This document shows, piece by piece, positions 60,646 to 64,000 of a stretch of DNA of 64,000 nucleotides. A model generated the notes under the pieces. The model ran no database searches. It saw only the letters and a list, made by a program, of their open reading frames with translations, and was not told where the DNA came from. The stretch covers positions 1 through 64,000 of the forward strand of contig JAQYVV010000010.1 in assembly GCA_030145275.1 (NCBI GenBank), given 5' to 3'. The DNA is from Desulfurivibrionaceae bacterium (lineage in GTDB: Bacteria > Desulfobacterota > Desulfobulbia > Desulfobulbales > VMSU01). Both the position numbers and the translations under genes were made by a program. Positions within the stretch are counted from its first letter, which is position 1; every line of letters begins with the position of its first letter.

Positions 60646-62523
60646 GAGGAGTTTCATTTTCTTCAAATGCACCTGCAGAACCGAGATTGCCGCAGGGGTT
60701 ATCCCTGAAATGCGGGAGGCCTGCCCCAAGGAACGGGGCCGAATGGAACTTAGTTTTTCAACCACCTCGTTGGATAAACCATCGAAAGCGGCATAATCAA
60801 TTTCTTCTGGCAAAACTACATCTTCAAGTTTTTTGAAACGCTCAACTTGTTCAATCTGCCTGGTTATGTACCCTTCATATTTTATCTGCAGCTGCACATC
60901 TTGTTTGACCCCAGTAGATATCTCTTTACTACTATTGGTCAAGACAAACAGGTCATCAAGTTTAAGTTCAGGACGACGCAAAACATCGGCCAGACAACAT
61001 GCTTGCTTTAAGGGAGAGCTGCCAAGTTCGGCAAGACGATCATTTATTTCCTGGGTTGGTTTAATTTTCGTTTCTTTCAGCCAACTTATCCCGGCTTCAA
61101 TAGCCTCTTTTTTCTCAAGAAAGTCCTTGTATGTCTGATCATCAACAAGGCCTAGATCTCTGCCAATTTGCCGCAGACGCAGATCCGCATTGTCCTCCCG
61201 GAGCAAGAGTCTATACTCGGCCCGTGAAGTAAACAAACGATACGGTTCTTTGGTGCCTAAAGTAACCAGATCGTCAACCAAAACCCCGGTATATGCCTGG
61301 GACCTATCAAGGATGAGAGGCTCTTCCTCCCGCACATATTTGACCGCATTGATCCCAGCCATCATACCCTGGGCAGCGGCCTCTTCATAACCGGATGTGC
61401 CGTTTATCTGACCCGCCAGAAAAAGTCCTTTTATCCGTTTAGTCATCAAAGAGGGCTGCAACTCAAGGGGGTCGACATAGTCATACTCAATGGCATAACC
61501 CGGCCTGATAACCTTAACATTTTCCAGGCCTTTAATATTCTTTAGCATATTCATCTGTACATCAAGAGGCAGGCTTGTTGGAACTCCGTTGGGATAGATC
61601 TCTACGGTGTCAATACCTTCCGGCTCCAAGAAGATCTGGTGCCTGCCCTTATCCGGGAAACGAGCCACTTTATCCTCGATGGAGGGGCAATACCTGGCCC
61701 CGATTCCCTCAATAATCCCGGTATACATGGGGGAGCGGTCAAGCCCGGCCCGAATGGCATCATGGGCCTTCTGGTTCGTATAGGTTATGTAACACGGCTT
61801 CTGAGGCAAGACAGGGGAACCGCTGCTGGAAAATGAGAAAAAACTGGGGGGATCATCGCTATACTGGGGTTCGAGCTCAGAGTAATCAATGGTCGTGCCA
61901 TCCAGGCGGGGAGTAGTTCCTGTTTTCATCCTCCCCATTGAAAAGCCCAACTCTTTTAAGTGGAGAGGCAGTTTGAATGAGGCGGCATCACCCATGCGAC
62001 CGGCTGGAAAATTTTTCAAACCTATATGAATCAGGCCGTTTAAAAAGGTTCCGGTAACAATAATGACGGTTTTGGCCCTGATCTCCTCTTCTAAGGAGGT
62101 GATAACCCCGGCTACGCGGTTATTCTCTTCGATAATCAAGCGATCTGCCACGGCCTGCTTAATATCCAGCCCCGGCTGCTTTTCCAAAACTGTTTTCATG
62201 CGAAGGCGGTAGAGCAGACGGTCAGCCTGAGCCCTGGAGGACCAGACAGCAGGGCCTTTACTTGTGTTCAAACGTCTAAACTGAATAGCGGTGGCATCAA
62301 TATTTTTCGCCATCTCTCCGCCCAAGGCATCAATTTCTTTAACAAGATGCCCTTTGGCGAGACCACCAATGGCAGGGTTGCAGGACATGGCACCAATACC
62401 ATCCGCATTGATAATCACAACGGCGGTTTTACACCCCATTCTAGCGGCGGCAAGTGCAGCCTCACAGCCAGCGTGACCAGCCCCAATAACAACAACATCA
62501 TAATCAAATTTTTTGCTATTCAT
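60643..62523 (-). CDS. mnmG: tRNA uridine-5-carboxymethylaminomethyl modification protein MnmG
   Basis: 626 residues, the standard size. The FAD-binding [17 protein letters not shown] starts at residue 14; the GidA signatures [26 protein letters not shown] and [23 protein letters not shown] are present, and the C-terminal helical domain is complete. With MnmE it modifies the wobble uridine of several tRNAs. The stop codon is supplied by repeat C5. The upstream gap to trkH contains another large palindrome. Confidence 0.97.
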   Translation of the reverse strand: MNSKKFDYDVVVIGAGHAGCEAALAAARMGCKTAVVIINADGIGAMSCNPAIGGLAKGHLVKEIDALGGEMAKNIDATAIQFRRLNTSKGPAVWSSRAQADRLLYRLRMKTVLEKQPGLDIKQAVADRLIIEENNRVAGVITSLEEEIRAKTVIIVTGTFLNGLIHIGLKNFPAGRMGDAASFKLPLHLKELGFSMGRMKTGTTPRLDGTTIDYSELEPQYSDDPPSFFSFSSSGSPVLPQKPCYITYTNQKAHDAIRAGLDRSPMYTGIIEGIGARYCPSIEDKVARFPDKGRHQIFLEPEGIDTVEIYPNGVPTSLPLDVQMNMLKNIKGLENVKVIRPGYAIEYDYVDPLELQPSLMTKRIKGLFLAGQINGTSGYEEAAAQGMMAGINAVKYVREEEPLILDRSQAYTGVLVDDLVTLGTKEPYRLFTSRAEYRLLLREDNADLRLRQIGRDLGLVDDQTYKDFLEKKEAIEAGISWLKETKIKPTQEINDRLAELGSSPLKQACCLADVLRRPELKLDDLFVLTNSSKEISTGVKQDVQLQIKYEGYITRQIEQVERFKKLEDVVLPEEIDYAAFDGLSNEVVEKLSSIRPRSLGQASRISGITPAAISVLQVHLKKMKLL

Positions 62524-62628
62524 GAAAATAAATCTCTACCTGTTTCAAAAGAAAGTAAAAATGATGGACTCATAAAAAGTCCATCACTAACTAAACGATG
62601 GCTAAGCAAAAAGTTTGATATACAAGGC

Positions 62629-62691
62629 GTGGCGTTTTCGCAAGGGTTTGACCATACATATGGTATGTCAAACGTTTGTGAAAACGCCACA
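62629..62691. repeat. Large palindrome between mnmG and trkH, family E
   Basis: Arms GTGGCGTTTTCGCAA...GTTTGACCATAC and their complement meet at ATATG. Flanking sequence GATGGACTCATAAAAAGTCC on the left and GGACTTTTTGCGACGCCATC on the right forms an outer inverted pair, so the full element is about 62563-62730. Single copy in this window. Confidence 0.85.
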
Positions 62692-62731
62692 ACGCAGGAG
62701 ATCGGACTTTTTGCGACGCCATCAAAAATGG

Positions 62732-63997
62732 TCAATGCACCTGCCAGCGCATGACGGGTTTTCGGGCCATTTTCCAGAAAGCCGGGGAAAGAAGGACCGC
62801 AATTGTATAAAGTTCCAAGCGCCCGGCCAACATGCAAAAGGACAAAGTCAGTTTAGCAAGCCCTGGCAGCTCAGCAAAATTTTGGGCCGGTCCCACCTGT
62901 GCGAGACCTGGGCCAATATTATTCAGTGTCGCTATAACAGCTGTGGTTCCAGTAAGAAAATCTACGCCAAACGAGGTCACCAGAAGACTGGCCCCTAAAA
63001 AGAAAGCTATGTAAAGGGCAAAAAAGCCAAGGATAGCCGCCATGATTTCCTGGGGGACTTTTACCTTGCCTATTTTAATGGTGCTCACTGCATTTGGATG
63101 GATCAAACAGCTCAACTGCATCCGGGCGTATTTAAAAAAGAGTAATAGTCTCACCACCTTAATGCCACCGCCGGTGGAACCGGCACACCCTCCGACAAAC
63201 ATGAGAGAAAGAAGCAGAACCTTACAGACAGGTGGCCACTGATCGAAATCTGCAGTAGCAAAACCGGTGGTGGTTAAAACAGAAACAACCTGAAAGGTAG
63301 CTGTACGAATATTTTCTCCCCAAGCCGTGTAAATCCCGTTGGCAAAATTAACCAAGGAGATGATAATAATGGGGAACAGAGTCAGAAAAAGATAAAAGCG
63401 AAACTCCTCACTTTTCCAATAAGCCGAAATATTGCCATGCAGGCCTTGATGATGGAGGGCAAAATTGATTCCGGCCAAAAACATAAAAACAATGATCACC
63501 GTTTCAATATAGAGCGATTGAAACTGCCCGACACTGGCGGTGTGGGTTGAAAATCCCCCGGTAGCCAGGGTGGCCATTGCATGGCAGACTGCATCAAAAA
63601 AACCAATACCGCCAAACATAAGAAGAACTACTTCAACAAGGGTAAACAGAAAATATACCCCCCATAGTATGCGGGCGGTGTCCTGCATCCTCGGAGCCAG
63701 TCGATCTTTGGTGGGGCCGGGCATTTCAGCCTGAAAGAGCTGCATCCCGGCAACACCAAGCAGGGGCAAAATTGCCAGGGAGAGAACAATAATTCCCATA
63801 CCGCCAATCCAATGGGTCATAGCCCGCCAAAAAAGGACAGATTCAGGAAGAATTTCAATCTGGGCAAGAATAGTCGATCCGGTGGTGGTAAAACCTGACA
63901 TTGACTCAAAAAAACAGTCGACAAATCCCGGCATCTTGCCCGAGAAGTAGTACGGCAGCGCTCCCAGCAGCGCCATCCCAAGCCAGCTTAAGACCAC
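62732..63997 (-). CDS. trkH: Trk potassium uptake protein TrkH (N terminus outside window)
   Basis: The C-terminal 421 residues are present and the frame runs off the right edge. Pore-loop motifs of the K+ selectivity filter are seen in MSGFTTTGSTIL, MATLATGGFSTHTASVG, SVLTTTGFATADFDQWP and the last loop TAVIATLNNIGPGLAQVGPAQNF. It is the membrane-spanning subunit of the Trk system, needing TrkA, which may be upstream outside the window. The gene ends just after palindrome E. Confidence 0.94.
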   Translation of the reverse strand: MVLSWLGMALLGALPYYFSGKMPGFVDCFFESMSGFTTTGSTILAQIEILPESVLFWRAMTHWIGGMGIIVLSLAILPLLGVAGMQLFQAEMPGPTKDRLAPRMQDTARILWGVYFLFTLVEVVLLMFGGIGFFDAVCHAMATLATGGFSTHTASVGQFQSLYIETVIIVFMFLAGINFALHHQGLHGNISAYWKSEEFRFYLFLTLFPIIIISLVNFANGIYTAWGENIRTATFQVVSVLTTTGFATADFDQWPPVCKVLLLSLMFVGGCAGSTGGGIKVVRLLLFFKYARMQLSCLIHPNAVSTIKIGKVKVPQEIMAAILGFFALYIAFFLGASLLVTSFGVDFLTGTTAVIATLNNIGPGLAQVGPAQNFAELPGLAKLTLSFCMLAGRLELYTIAVLLSPAFWKMARKPVMRWQVH

Positions 63998-64000
63998 AAC

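Noticed and set aside
17157-62691. Spaced palindromes as a CRISPR array
   Set aside because: The elements are kilobases apart, and the two closest copies are not separated by regular unique spacers. No cas genes are present.

Overview
The window reads as a chromosomal segment of a Gram-negative anaerobe, most likely a Desulfobacterota (deltaproteobacterial) sulfur-cycle bacterium of the Desulfobulbales type. This rests on a selenocysteine-type fdnGHI-fdhE formate dehydrogenase locus, a rubredoxin-first rubrerythrin, an XXXCH-type small protein, an RdgC of deltaproteobacterial style and many outer-membrane systems. The assignment is an inference from gene content, not from a marker-gene search.

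Layout. 1-4959: formate dehydrogenase; the catalytic subunit enters from the left edge and contains an in-frame TGA (17-19) with a SECIS hairpin. 5046-16262: an unusual envelope/cytoskeleton-like neighbourhood made of a class A penicillin-binding protein, a coiled-coil protein, a giant pentapeptide-repeat protein with zinc ribbons, an actin-like ATPase, a membrane protein with a CCHC zinc knuckle, and a cyclic-nucleotide-binding/pseudo-receiver protein. 16456-26990: tesA-ybbP-ybbA-like cluster, small proteins, and an outer-membrane protein/LolA-like/MMPL cassette, bracketed by two inverted copies of one repeat. 27752-34199: rubrerythrin, a winged-helix protein, a small lipoprotein, MscS, DUF2959 and DUF748 proteins. 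34372-40314: complete tripartite RND efflux operon. 40414-42702: parvulin, a 43-residue candidate selenoprotein not found by normal ORF calling, rlmN and rnhA. 43077-48604: lipoprotein, broken hemerythrin, two orphan binding proteins and a chemoreceptor. 48840-55879: tRNA-Ser, radA, hemW, radC, gatB, an rdgC that looks split, tRNA-Lys and tRNA-Glu. 55902-56416: integrase and kinase remnants beside tRNA-Glu. 56460-63997: HNH nuclease, methyltransferase, yciH, EamA exporter, pseudouridine synthase, mnmG and trkH (partial).

Two things stand out. First, selenocysteine is used: besides formate dehydrogenase, 40776-40907 (minus) encodes a tiny one-helix membrane protein whose fourth codon is TGA, with a good Shine-Dalgarno sequence and a perfect 8-bp hairpin whose apical loop lies at the spacing expected of a bacterial SECIS. 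Second, at least fifteen miniature palindromic elements of about 100-160 bp in several related families are scattered through the window. They sit mostly within a few bases downstream of stop codons, sometimes supplying the stop codon or ribosome-binding site of a neighbour, and one lies between what look like two halves of rdgC. Their arms differ in sequence between copies while keeping complementarity, which suggests that the folded structure is what is maintained.
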